Shown here: in pieces, positions 21,320-30,900 of the stretch | How the letters are laid out: each line of letters opens with the position of its first letter | Numbering within the stretch: position 1 is the stretch's first letter | Source: Vibrio salilacus | GTDB taxonomy: Bacteria > Pseudomonadota > Gammaproteobacteria > Enterobacterales > Vibrionaceae | Assembly (NCBI RefSeq): GCF_002811245.1 | Contig: NZ_NIVQ01000008.1 | Coordinates: forward strand, 85,446 to 149,445 | Reading direction: 5' to 3' | Length of the DNA stretch: 64,000 nt | Translations under genes and position numbers: made by a program | Notes under the pieces: generated by a model | Told to the model about the DNA's origin: nothing | Database searches by the model: none | Seen by the model: the letters and a program-made list of their open reading frames with translations, nothing else

Positions 21320-22932
21320 TATTTGACCCTCTCGACATTATCAAAAGGTTGCACATTGAAAGGGCTGACCTTGAAGCCAGTTAAAGATCGGTGCTGAGCT
21401 TGCAGTTGCATGCCATGGCTGAGTGGGATGACCGGAAACTCTTGATTTAATATATTTTGTGCTTGCTTATATAAGTTAAGTCGATAGCGCTGTTTATCGA
21501 CTTCTAGTGCAAGGTCGAGCAAAAAATCGAAATCAGGGTTGCACCAGCTAGAGACGTTTAACCCGACGCGGTTGGAATCACATGAAAGTAAAGGTCGAAG
21601 GAAATTGTCAGGATCTCCAGTGTTTGCAATCCAGCCGGTTAAAAACAGATCGATATTATTATCACGGTCGCTTCGATCAAAGCGCTCTTCTGTGATGAGA
21701 TTTAAGGTAATGCCAATATCGGCAAAATTCGCTTGGATGAGCTCCGCGGTTTTACGTGGGCTCGGATTATAGGCTCTCGGTTCAAGGGGAACTAACATAC
21801 TAAGCTCTAATCCTTGACTGAAACCTGCGTCGCGCAACAGGGCTAAAGCATAGTTACGATCATATCGAATTTGTACTACATCCTTTTGGTAAGCCCATGA
21901 GGATGGAGGGAGAACGGAATAAGCTTGAGTCCCCGTACCATAGTAAACAGAGTCAAGAATATTGTGTCGATTAATGGCATAATTGAGTGCTTTTCTCACT
22001 CTGGCATCGCTGAGGGCCGGATGAGAAGTATTCACCGCAACAAACGAAATATTCATTGCGGGTTTGGCCATCAGTTCAATGTCACTGTCTTGATTGATCA
22101 CAGGTAACTGGCTAGAAAGCGGAGAATTCAATACGTCACACTCTTTGCGTAGTAATTTGGCTAACGTTCCAGTGCCGCGCTGAGAAATATCGAACACGAC
22201 TTGATTCATTTTTGGAGCCGGTTTCCAATACCCATCATGCCGCTTTAGACGAATTAAATCGTTAACTTGATATTCAGCAAGGTAGAAAGGACCGGTACCA
22301 ACAGGGTGGCTGTCTAGCATGCCTTTATCATCTCTTAGCTCAAGTTGATTGGCATACTGTTTAGAGTGGATAACCGCGTGGCTGGTAGCAATATTGGATA
22401 GAAAACTGTTATCTGGTCGGCTGAGGATAAATCGCACTTGGTTGTCTGAAAGTGCTACCACATCAATCACTAAGTTCTGAAAGTCGACCCCGCTAAACCA
22501 AGGGTAAAGTCCGTTACCAACATGGTGAAATGGGTTGGTCTTATCCAGAATGCGACGAAAGCTAAATACCACATCAGACGCGTTCATTGGTCGTGATGGG
22601 GTAAACCACGCCGTAGTTTGGAATTGGACATGGTCACGAAGGGTGAAAGTGTACTCGGTACCTTGAGTATTGACCGTCCAATCGCTAGCCAAGCTAGGAA
22701 CTGGTTGATAATTCTCAGAATCGAGCGTCAACAAGGTATTAAAAATCTGCGGGCTCAGTGTTTCTGTGGTGATGCCACTGTCAACCAATTGAGGATTAAA
22801 TGTCGTGGGGCTACCTTGGCCACAATAGACAAACCCCTTTTGGCGAATTTTATCGTGGTCGAGCGCTTCACCACACCCGGTGATTAGGGCGAAACCGACT
22901 AAACTTAATGTAAACTGAATGAATGCTTTCAT
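21319..22932 (-). CDS. sapA: Sap substrate-binding lipoprotein SapA
   Basis: Extracytoplasmic solute-binding protein of the SBP_bac_5 (peptide) family, 537 residues from ATG 22932. The N-terminus KAFIQFTLSLVGFALITGC is a lipoprotein signal with lipobox LITGC, so the mature protein should be membrane-anchored. Family landmarks are PVPSLASDWTVN, SHPVGTGPFYL and VRKALNYAINR. An in-frame TTG at 22956 would place eight residues before the signal and is not chosen. It is the first gene of sapABCDF, just downstream of pspF, the same order as in enterobacteria. Confidence 0.92.
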   Translation of the reverse strand: MKAFIQFTLSLVGFALITGCGEALDHDKIRQKGFVYCGQGSPTTFNPQLVDSGITTETLSPQIFNTLLTLDSENYQPVPSLASDWTVNTQGTEYTFTLRDHVQFQTTAWFTPSRPMNASDVVFSFRRILDKTNPFHHVGNGLYPWFSGVDFQNLVIDVVALSDNQVRFILSRPDNSFLSNIATSHAVIHSKQYANQLELRDDKGMLDSHPVGTGPFYLAEYQVNDLIRLKRHDGYWKPAPKMNQVVFDISQRGTGTLAKLLRKECDVLNSPLSSQLPVINQDSDIELMAKPAMNISFVAVNTSHPALSDARVRKALNYAINRHNILDSVYYGTGTQAYSVLPPSSWAYQKDVVQIRYDRNYALALLRDAGFSQGLELSMLVPLEPRAYNPSPRKTAELIQANFADIGITLNLITEERFDRSDRDNNIDLFLTGWIANTGDPDNFLRPLLSCDSNRVGLNVSSWCNPDFDFLLDLALEVDKQRYRLNLYKQAQNILNQEFPVIPLSHGMQLQAQHRSLTGFKVSPFNVQPFDNVERVK

Positions 22933-22974
22933 AGAAAGAACAATTATCTGAGACAAAGCAAAAATGAACGGGCC

Positions 22975-23021
22975 ATTATGCCTTAAGATGTTAATAATTT
23001 ACCACTAATACACAGTGGTAA
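22975..23021 (-). promoter_or_regulatory. Candidate sapA promoter with overlapping 23-bp dyad operator
   Basis: On the minus strand, CATAAT (22975-22980) is a good -10 element. The matching -35 position falls in TGGTAA at 22999-23004. That hexamer is one arm of a perfect dyad: TTACCACT at 22999-23006 and AGTGGTAA at 23014-23021, separated by seven bases. A dyad over a -35 is the usual place for a repressor or activator site. No T run follows, so it is not a good terminator for pspF. The regulator is unknown. Confidence 0.5.
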
Positions 23022-23068
23022 CAAAAGTAAAACCCTAGAATTTATAGGTTCGTCTATCTTGTTGCTCG

Positions 23069-24061
23069 TCAATTCAGTTTAGTTAAGTCATATTTGCGCA
23101 CCATTCCTCTGAATTGATGGTAGCTTAATCCCAAAAGCTCGGCGGCTTTACGTTGATTGTATTGACTGTGCTTTAACGCTTGCTGAAGTATGAGTTGATC
23201 TTGCTGCTCCTGCCACTGTTTGTAATCCAGAGGAAAATCAAAACGTATCTCAGCGTCTATTTTCGTGTCATTGCAAGACGATGGTTCGTCACTCCAATTC
23301 GATTTAAATGGGTCAAAGACTAACTGTTCGATTGGTATGTGCTGCGCACCATGTTGGTAAACGGCACGCTCAATCAAGTTTTTCAGCTCGCGGATATTGC
23401 CCGGCCATGGGTAATCGAGTAGATCTTGCTCAGCCTGTTGGCTAAAGCCGACAAAGTAATCGAACCCAAGCTCACGGCACATTTTAATGGCGTAGTACTC
23501 GGCCAGTAACAAGATGTCTTCACGACGTTGTCTGAGCGGGGGAAGGTGAATAACATCAAAAGCTAAACGATCGAGCAAATCGGCACGAAAGTCGCCTTGT
23601 TGCGCCATGGTAGGTAAATCGGCATTGGTTGCACAGACCAAGCGCACATTGGCACTGAGTTGTTGGTGACCACCAACTCGTTCATATTGACCATATTCAA
23701 TCACACGCAGCAGTTTTTCTTGTACCAATAAAGGTGCTGTGGCCAGTTCATCGAGAAACAGAGTACCGTTTTCAGCACGTTCAAAACGCCCTTTGTGGCG
23801 ACCTTTTGAGCCAGTGAATGAACCTTGTTCATGGCCAAACAGTTCAGAATCAATCAAGCCTTCACTTAAGCTTGAGCAATTGAGAGAAATTAACGGTTGT
23901 TCCCAACGCTTAGATAGGTAATGAAGACGTTGAGCGATCAACTCCTTACCAGTTCCTCTTTCACCAATAATTAGCACCGGTCGTTCAATGGCGGCGAGTT
24001 TTGAAACTTTATCGAGCACCGATAGAAACAGCGGTGACTCGCCAATCAAATTTTGTTGCAT
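23069..24061 (-). CDS. pspF: Psp operon transcriptional activator PspF
   Basis: Sigma-54-dependent enhancer-binding AAA+ activator lacking an N-terminal receiver domain, 330 residues. Walker A is GERGTGKE (33-40) and the Walker B region is GTLFLDELATAP. The arginine-finger region and RADLLDRLAFDVIHLPP are present. A Fis-type helix-turn-helix lies at the C-terminus (NQRKAAELLGLSYHQFRGMV). The sigma-54 contact loop reads GSFTGS rather than GAFTGA. ATG 24061 has GGAG six bases upstream; an extension from 24112 lacks this. It is held inactive by PspA in the family and is divergent from pspA. Confidence 0.94.
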   Translation of the reverse strand: MQQNLIGESPLFLSVLDKVSKLAAIERPVLIIGERGTGKELIAQRLHYLSKRWEQPLISLNCSSLSEGLIDSELFGHEQGSFTGSKGRHKGRFERAENGTLFLDELATAPLLVQEKLLRVIEYGQYERVGGHQQLSANVRLVCATNADLPTMAQQGDFRADLLDRLAFDVIHLPPLRQRREDILLLAEYYAIKMCRELGFDYFVGFSQQAEQDLLDYPWPGNIRELKNLIERAVYQHGAQHIPIEQLVFDPFKSNWSDEPSSCNDTKIDAEIRFDFPLDYKQWQEQQDQLILQQALKHSQYNQRKAAELLGLSYHQFRGMVRKYDLTKLN

Positions 24062-24169
24062 CAAGCACTCCGTGGTGAAATTTACCAGCCCTTGGTCAAA
24101 TTCATCACACATTAATCATAAAAGCAATGCGGTTTTGTTTAAATATCTGATTTTTATGTTTTTTTAAAT

Positions 24170-24185
24170 TGGCACGCTACTTGAA
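24170..24185 (+). promoter_or_regulatory. Sigma-54 promoter of pspABC
   Basis: TGGCACG, four bases, then TTGAA matches the -24/-12 consensus TGGCACG-N4-TTGCA at all but one position. It lies 73 bases before pspA in the pspF-pspA intergenic region, exactly where PspF-dependent control requires it. Confidence 0.88.
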
Positions 24186-24258
24186 AATGAATTAGGAGTG
24201 ATTCAATTGATGAGGGCGGAAATGTCCACCCTCGGGGAAGCAACAAAGGAGTCTCACT

Positions 24259-24927
24259 ATGGGTATTTTCTCTCGATTCGCAGATATCGTAAATTCAAAC
24301 ATCAGTGCTCTCTTGGACAAAGCCGAAGATCCTGAAAAAATGATTCGTCTTATTATTCAGGAAATGGAAGACACCTTGGTCGAGGTGCGGACCAATTCAG
24401 CAAAAGCGATTGCAGACAAGAAAGAGTTGGCGCGCAAAGTTGAGTCAATCGAACACGCGATTGATGAATGGCAGCAAAAAGCAACATTAGCACTAACCAA
24501 GCAGCGTGAAGATCTGGCTCGCTCGGCATTAATCGAGAAGCAAAAGCTACAAGATATGCTCAAAGGGCTGCACACTGAACAAACGTTAGTTGAAGAGACT
24601 ATCGATAAGTTGACCGGAGAAATTGGTAAGTTAGAAACCAAAATTACCGAGACTCGTGCCAAGCAACAAGCTTTAGCGATTCGTAGTCAAAGTGCGTCTA
24701 ATCGTCGTGATGTGCAAAAGCATTTGCATACTTCTCGTACCAGTGAAGCGATGGCGAAGTTTGAGCAATACTCGCGTAAAATTGATGAATTGGAAGCGGA
24801 AGCCGATATTTATGCTCAAAGCGGCAATGCCAAGTCACTGGATCAAGAGTTTGCTGACTTACAAGCACAAGATGAAATTGAAAAAGAACTAGCAAAACTA
24901 AAACAACAAATGGAAGATAAAAAATAA
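24259..24927 (+). CDS. pspA: Phage shock protein A
   Basis: Peripheral inner-membrane protein of the PspA/IM30/ESCRT-III family, 222 residues and almost wholly helical coiled coil. The N-terminal amphipathic helix (GIFSRFADIVNSNISALLDK) is the membrane-binding part. PEKMIRLIIQEMEDTLVEVR is the conserved segment after it. It inhibits PspF in resting cells and stabilises damaged membranes under stress. It has a perfect AAAGGAG ribosome site. First gene of pspABC. Confidence 0.96.
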   Translation: MGIFSRFADIVNSNISALLDKAEDPEKMIRLIIQEMEDTLVEVRTNSAKAIADKKELARKVESIEHAIDEWQQKATLALTKQREDLARSALIEKQKLQDMLKGLHTEQTLVEETIDKLTGEIGKLETKITETRAKQQALAIRSQSASNRRDVQKHLHTSRTSEAMAKFEQYSRKIDELEAEADIYAQSGNAKSLDQEFADLQAQDEIEKELAKLKQQMEDKK

Positions 24928-25023
24928 CCATTTGGGTCAGTTGTTGGTCACTAATTTTTGTTAGTTTAATTGGGCAGATAGCTTGCGGGGAGCATGGCTA
25001 TCTGTCTGTTAAAGGAGTCAAGT

Positions 25024-25257
25024 ATGTCCTCATTTCTTATCGCCGTTCCGTTGAGCGTCTTTATGATTTTCGTCGCGCCGCTGTGGGTGTTTTTGCACTA
25101 TCGAAGTAAAAAGCACGTCAGTACAGGCCTGTCGCAAGATGATCTAGAGCGGTTAGAGTCTTTATCGAAAAAAGCAGAACAGATGCAACAGCGAGTCGAT
25201 ACCTTAGAGCGTATTTTAGATGCAGAAACACCGACATGGAGGCGACGCTATGAATAG
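25024..25257 (+). CDS. pspB: Phage shock protein B
   Basis: Small 77-residue inner-membrane protein with one N-terminal span (FLIAVPLSVFMIFVAPLWVF) followed by a charged cytoplasmic helix with heptad leucines (LERLESLSKKAEQMQQRVDT). With PspC it senses envelope stress and relieves PspA inhibition of PspF. ATG 25024 follows AAAGGAG. An upstream frame extension from 24994 overlaps that ribosome site and is not used. It overlaps pspC by eight bases. Confidence 0.94.
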   Translation: MSSFLIAVPLSVFMIFVAPLWVFLHYRSKKHVSTGLSQDDLERLESLSKKAEQMQQRVDTLERILDAETPTWRRRYE

Positions 25258-25639
25258 AACAGAGCTGTACCGTGACCCCATTAATGGCAAGATTTCCGGG
25301 GTTTGCGCTGGGTTAGCTAACTATTTTGCGATAGAGGTATGGTTGGTACGTATCTTGTTCATCTCGGCATTTCTGCTTGGCGGCAGCTTTTTAGTTTTGT
25401 TGACGTATGCGGCGATGACATTAATGATTGAAAAACAACCAGCTAATTATGTTGAGTCGATTAAAGTGCAGCAAGAGCATAAACTAAAGAACAAACCATG
25501 GCAGCAAGGTCAAACGCCAGAGTCATTGCTTAACACGATAGAAAAAGACTTGCATCAGTTAGAGGAACAAGTCCGTGACCTAGAGGCGTACGTGACCTCG
25601 GACAGGTTTCAGGTTGACCGAGAATTTAAATCATTATAA
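25250..25639 (+). CDS. pspC: Phage shock protein C
   Basis: 129-residue inner-membrane sensor. It has the PspC domain (LYRDPINGKISGVCAGLANYF), a membrane span (ILFISAFLLGGSFLVLLTYA) and a C-terminal helical tail that should face PspA. ATG 25250 has GGAGG nine bases upstream, inside the end of pspB. No pspD or pspE follows within the next 140 bases, so the operon is pspABC. Confidence 0.94.
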   Translation: MNRTELYRDPINGKISGVCAGLANYFAIEVWLVRILFISAFLLGGSFLVLLTYAAMTLMIEKQPANYVESIKVQQEHKLKNKPWQQGQTPESLLNTIEKDLHQLEEQVRDLEAYVTSDRFQVDREFKSL

Positions 25640-25779
25640 TCGTTGGTTCTAAAAATGCGACTTCTCACTCAGAACAAGGGCAAATGACTAATTTGCATAC
25701 TGATTTGTCGTACGTTTAGTGGCACTCCTGAGCCCATTCATCTATGTTGTAGCTAATCATTACCATTGGATGAATCGCT

Positions 25780-26811
25780 ATGTATAAACTGGCCTTGTTG
25801 CTTGTCACAAGCGCCGCTCTGAGCGGTTGTGGCAAGGAACGCCCTCCCGTCCCTGAGCCTGACTCGCGTCCTGCCAAACTGTTTACGGTTTCTCTCGGCA
25901 ATTCACAATTTCAACGCAGCTTTCCTGCGAATTCCGAAGCCGGAGATAAAGTTATTTTGGCATTTCGCGTGCCTGGCCAGATGCAGTCTATTGAAGTACT
26001 GGCTGGTCAACAGGTTCAAAAGGGAGAGGTATTAGCAAAGCTCAATCCTGATGAGTACTCACTGCTTGCCAAACAAGCTAAAGCACAATTTCGCTTAGCC
26101 GATGTCCAATATCAACGCTATACAAAGTTGCGCGCAGATCAAGTTGTGTCAGAGCAAGACTTTGACCAAGCGAAAGCCAATCATAATTCCGCTAAAGCCA
26201 CGCTTGAGCAAGCTCAGGCGAACCTAAAGTACACCCAATTAGTTGCGCCGTATGATGGCACGATATCGTTAGTGCCGGCGGAAAATTATGAGTACATCAC
26301 AGCCCAGCAAGGGGTGATGAACATTCAAACCAACCAATTGATGAAAATCATGTTTTTGCTTCCTGACCATCTTTTGAATCGTTTTTCTCGCGGGGTTAAC
26401 TTAACCGCAATGATGACGTTTGATGCCTTTCCGAATCATCAATATGAGCTGTTATTTCAAGAAGTCGATACAGAAGCTGATCCGAAGACCGGCTCTTATA
26501 AAGTGACGATGATCATGGAAAGACCGAGAGATGTGGGGATCTTGCCTGGCATGGCAGGAACGGTCAATGTGACCGTTGAATCAACGGGAGCAACTAAGAT
26601 ACCGCCATCAGCATTAATGGAACAAGATGGTGTTTATTACGTTTGGCGTGTTGATTTACAAGGAATGGTCAGTAAAACGCAGATAACTCTAAATGAGGCA
26701 GGAGAGGTGACTCGCGGCTTAGAAGAGGGTGACCAAATTATTATTTCTGGCGTTGAAGGTATCGAGCCGGGAATCAAAGTGCGAGAGTGGGTCAAAGAGC
26801 GAGGATTGTAA
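25780..26811 (+). CDS. RND efflux periplasmic adaptor lipoprotein (first of two)
   Basis: Membrane-fusion protein of 343 residues with a lipoprotein signal (LALLLVTSAALSGC). It has the biotinyl-lipoyl half-motifs (VPGQMQSIEVLAGQQVQKGE and LVAPYDGTISLV) flanking an alpha-hairpin (about residues 95-150), then the beta-barrel and membrane-proximal domains. It should link the RND pump encoded two genes downstream to a TolC-like outer-membrane channel. One base separates it from a second adaptor gene. A GGATGA-type ribosome site precedes ATG. Confidence 0.88.
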   Translation: MYKLALLLVTSAALSGCGKERPPVPEPDSRPAKLFTVSLGNSQFQRSFPANSEAGDKVILAFRVPGQMQSIEVLAGQQVQKGEVLAKLNPDEYSLLAKQAKAQFRLADVQYQRYTKLRADQVVSEQDFDQAKANHNSAKATLEQAQANLKYTQLVAPYDGTISLVPAENYEYITAQQGVMNIQTNQLMKIMFLLPDHLLNRFSRGVNLTAMMTFDAFPNHQYELLFQEVDTEADPKTGSYKVTMIMERPRDVGILPGMAGTVNVTVESTGATKIPPSALMEQDGVYYVWRVDLQGMVSKTQITLNEAGEVTRGLEEGDQIIISGVEGIEPGIKVREWVKERGL

Positions 26812-26812
26812 A

Positions 26813-27901
26813 ATGAAGCAATGGTTTAAACTCTGCGCGCTCTCGACTGTGGCGCTTATCGTGGCTTGTGGTGGAGAGCCTGATTATATCGACTTTGGTT
26901 TGCCAAAGGTCAAAGTTGTTGATCTTTCTAACAGCGAAGAAAGGTTAGACAAGCTTTACTTCCCTGCCGTTGCGAATGCGGCCGAACGTTCACACCTCAG
27001 CTTTCGTGTCGCAGGAGAGATCAACAATATCTATGTGAAAGAAGGTCAACGCTTAACTAAAGGTACTCTTATCGCAGAGATAGACCCAACTGACTATCGT
27101 CTTAAGGTCGATAATGCCGCGGCGCGCTTTAGTGTCGTAGATAGTCAGTTTAAGCGCTCTAAACCTTTGGTTAATAAAGGTTTGTTGGCCAAGTCTCAAT
27201 TTGATGAGATTGATGCTAATCGGCAAATTGCCCTTGCTGAACTTGAACTATCGAAGTTACGGCTCTCATTTACTAAGCTTTATGCTCCAGTCGATGGCAT
27301 TATTTCTCGCGTCAGCGTTGATCAATTTGAAAACATTCAAGTTGGCCAGAGAGTGGTTAATATCCATAGTATTGAGAACGTTGAAGTACTCATCCAACTG
27401 CCCGATCGCTTATACACGAGTCAGCCCAGCCATCAAGAGATGAACGCTCTCGAGACTTTGGTAAAAGTGCCAAGCGGTAACGTGTACCCAGCTAGCGTCA
27501 AGGAATACACCACCGAACCAGACCCTGCGACAGGTACTTTTACTGTCACCCTGTCACTACCAATGCCAGAACAAGACTTTATTCTGGACGGTATGGCGGT
27601 CGAGGTGACAGCGAAAGGTGGCCAAGCCGACATCAATTTCACGCAAGGTGTGCAAGTGCCAGTGGGGGCGTTCTTTAACGATGACGGTGCATCAATCGAG
27701 CGAGAAAACAAGTTTGTTTGGTTGGTTAATCCCGACAATACGGTGACCAAACGAAAAGTCGTGACTGGCAATGTGAGTCAAAATGTAGTGCAGATACTGG
27801 ATGGCTTAAAGCCAGATCAGAAAATCGTGATTGCCGGAATCTCACCGCTAAGGGAAGGAATGAAAGTGCAAATCGTAAACCAGGAGGCAGATAATGAGTG
27901 A
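26813..27901 (+). CDS. RND efflux periplasmic adaptor lipoprotein (second of two)
   Basis: Second membrane-fusion protein, 362 residues, with its own lipobox (LIVAC, Cys followed by GGEPD). The lipoyl halves (FRVAGEINNIYVKEGQRLTKG, and KLYAPVDGIISRVSV) bracket a helical hairpin. It differs clearly from the first adaptor, so the two probably form a heteromeric adaptor ring, as in two-adaptor RND systems such as TriAB-TriC. ATG 26813 begins right after the previous stop; a longer frame from 26729 lies inside the first adaptor gene. It overlaps the pump gene by eight bases. Confidence 0.88.
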   Translation: MKQWFKLCALSTVALIVACGGEPDYIDFGLPKVKVVDLSNSEERLDKLYFPAVANAAERSHLSFRVAGEINNIYVKEGQRLTKGTLIAEIDPTDYRLKVDNAAARFSVVDSQFKRSKPLVNKGLLAKSQFDEIDANRQIALAELELSKLRLSFTKLYAPVDGIISRVSVDQFENIQVGQRVVNIHSIENVEVLIQLPDRLYTSQPSHQEMNALETLVKVPSGNVYPASVKEYTTEPDPATGTFTVTLSLPMPEQDFILDGMAVEVTAKGGQADINFTQGVQVPVGAFFNDDGASIERENKFVWLVNPDNTVTKRKVVTGNVSQNVVQILDGLKPDQKIVIAGISPLREGMKVQIVNQEADNE

Positions 27902-30900
27902 GCAACAGGCCAATTCGCCTCAAAGTGATGACAATATTACCGGCATAGCGGCTTATTTCATCCGCAATCGCGTGATTAGTTGGATGATTTCACTGATTTT
28001 CTTGATTGGTGGTACTGCGGCATTTTTTGGATTAGGGCAACTAGAAGATCCAGCGTTTACTATCAAAGATGCGATGGTGGTCACCTCTTATCCTGGTGCG
28101 ACCCCTCAACAGGTAGAAGAAGAGGTGACTTACCCCATAGAGAAAGCGATTCAACAGTTGACCTATGTCGATGACGTCAACTCGATTTCAAGTCGGGGTC
28201 TGTCGCAAATCACCGTTACGATGAAAAACAATTTCGGCCCAGATGATCTTCCCCAAATATGGGATGAGCTGCGTAGGAAGGTCAATGACCTTAAAGGTCA
28301 GTTGCCTCCGGGAGTCAACTCGCCTCAAGTTATTGATGATTTTGGCGATGTGTACGGTATTTTGCTGGCGGTCACGGGGCAGGGCTATAGCTACAAAGAG
28401 TTGCTCGATTATGTGGATTACTTGCGCCGTGAACTTGAACTCGTTGGTGGCGTCAGTAAAGTGTCAGTTTCTGGGCAGCAGCAAGAGCAAGTGTTCATTG
28501 AAGTTTCGATGAAACGCTTGAGTAGTTTAGGGCTTGCGCCGCAAACGGTGTTTAATTTGTTGTCGACACAAAACGTAGTATCGAGTGCCGGAGCGATTCG
28601 AATTGGCGATGAGTACATACGTATCCACCCAACAGGCGAGTTCCAAAGCGTCGATAAACTGGGTGATTTAATCATTACTGAGCGTGGTGCTCAGGGACTG
28701 ATCTATTTAAAAGACGTGGCAGAAATCAAGCGTGGCTACATTGAAGTACCGAGCAACATCATCACTTTCAATGGCAAGTTGACTTTGAATATAGGCGTGT
28801 CGTTCGCGCAAGGCGTGAACGTAGTCGAAGTCGGCAAGCGATTTGATCGACGTCTTGCCGAGTTGAAGTATCAGCAGCCAGTGGGTGTCGATATTGCTGA
28901 AATCTACAGTCAGCCGAAAGAGGTCGACAAATCCGTCAGTGGCTTTGTTGTCAGCTTAGCTCAAGCGGTAGCGATTGTGATTATCGTATTACTGTTTTTT
29001 ATGGGCTTGCGTTCTGGGCTATTGATCGGCCTTATCTTACTACTTACCGTGTTGGGTACCTTCATTTTCATGAAGTATTTTGCCATCGATTTGCAGCGTA
29101 TATCGTTGGGCGCATTGGTTATTGCGCTAGGTATGTTGGTCGACAATGCCATTGTGGTGGTCGAAGGCATATTGATAGGCACCCAGAAAGGCCGTACTAG
29201 GATGCAAGCGGCAACCGACATTGTTACGCAAACCAAATGGCCGCTTTTGGGGGCAACGGTAATTGCGGTGACTGCCTTTGCGCCAATTGGTCTGTCTGAA
29301 GATGCGACAGGTGAATATTGTGGCACTTTATTTACTGTGCTGCTGATCTCGTTAATGCTTAGCTGGTTTACCGCAATCTCGCTTACCCCGTTTTTTGCCG
29401 ATATTTTCTTTAAAGGGCAAAAGTTTAAGCAAACGGGTGAAGAGAGCGATCCTTACAACGGGATGATCTTTGTTGTCTACAAGAACTTCCTAGAGTTTTG
29501 CATGAAGCGCGCTTGGCTGACTGTGATTGTATTAGTTTTAGGCTTAACGGCCAGTATTGGTGGCTTTACTCAAGTCAAACAGTCTTTCTTCCCCTCGTCA
29601 ACAACGCCGATTTTTCAAACGGATATCTGGTTGCCTGAGGGAACCGATATTCGCGCGACCAACACCAAGCTTAAAGCGCTGGCGTCTTGGTTGTCTGATC
29701 AAGACGGCGTTGAACATATCACCACAACGGCTGGCAAAGGCTTGCAACGCTTTATGCTGACTTACGCGCCAGAGAAAAGCTACGCCGCCTATGGTGAAAT
29801 CACGACCCGAGTGACCAATTATGAGCAATTGGATCGTTTAATGAGTGATTTCAGGCAGCACCTAGAACAGGGCTTTCCTGAGTTAAATTACAAGCTGAAA
29901 AAGATTGAACTTGGTCCAGGTGGTGGAGCAAAAATCGAAGCTCGAGTCATAGGCTCGGACCCTACAGTGCTACGTGGTATTGCGCGCCAAGTGGAAGATA
30001 TAATGCATGCAGACCCAGGCGCGACCAATATTCGTCACGACTGGCGCGAGCGTACTAAGATCTTAGAGCCTCAATTTAACGAGAGCCAAGCTCGACGTTA
30101 CGGCATCACTAAATCCGATGTTGATGAGTTCTTAGCCATGTCTTTTTCGGGCAAAACCGTGGGTGTCTATCGTGATGGCACCACTTTAATGCCGATTGTG
30201 GCGCGATTGCCAGAAAATGAGCGAATTGATATTCGTAACATTGAAGGAATGAAGATCTGGAGCCCGGTATTAAGTGAATACATTCCGCTGCAACAAATTA
30301 CCTTAGGTTACGACTTACGTTGGGAAGACCCGATTATTGTGCGCAAGAACCGTAAGCGTGCACTGACTATTATGGCGGATCCGGATATTCTCGGTGAAGA
30401 AACTGCAGCGACATTGCAAAAACGCTTGATGCCATTGATAGAGGCGATAGAGCTTCCACCAGGTTATTCATTGGAGTGGGGCGGAGAGTATGAATCGTCT
30501 AGTGACGCTCAAGAATCTCTGTTTACCACCATGCCGATGGGTTACTTGTTTATGTTCCTAGTAACTGTGTTTCTGTTTAATTCGGTTAAAGAGCCAATCA
30601 TTGTCTGGCTTACCGTGCCTTTAGCGATTATTGGTGTGACGACGGGATTATTGGTCTTAGATACGCCATTTGGCTTTATGGCGCTGTTGGGTTTCTTAAG
30701 CTTATCGGGGATGTTACTTAAAAACGGCATCGTGTTACTCGATCAGATTGAAATAGAAATGCACTCCGGCAAAGATCCTTATATAGCCGTTGTGGATGCT
30801 GCGCTCAGCCGTGTGCGACCTGTTTGTATGGCGGCGATTACGACGGTGTTGGGTATGGTGCCACTATTACCCGATATCTTCTTTAAACCGATGGCGGTGA

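Noticed and set aside
22999..23021. Terminator of pspF
   Set aside because: The dyad has a good stem, but the following bases are AAATTATTAAC with no T run; a promoter-proximal operator fits better.
27433..27771. 112-codon open frame antisense to the second RND adaptor
   Set aside because: It lies inside a conserved gene and has no recognisable domain or initiation signal.
28961..29326. 121-codon open frame antisense to the RND pump
   Set aside because: It lies wholly within the conserved pump gene and has the low-complexity composition of a reverse-strand shadow.
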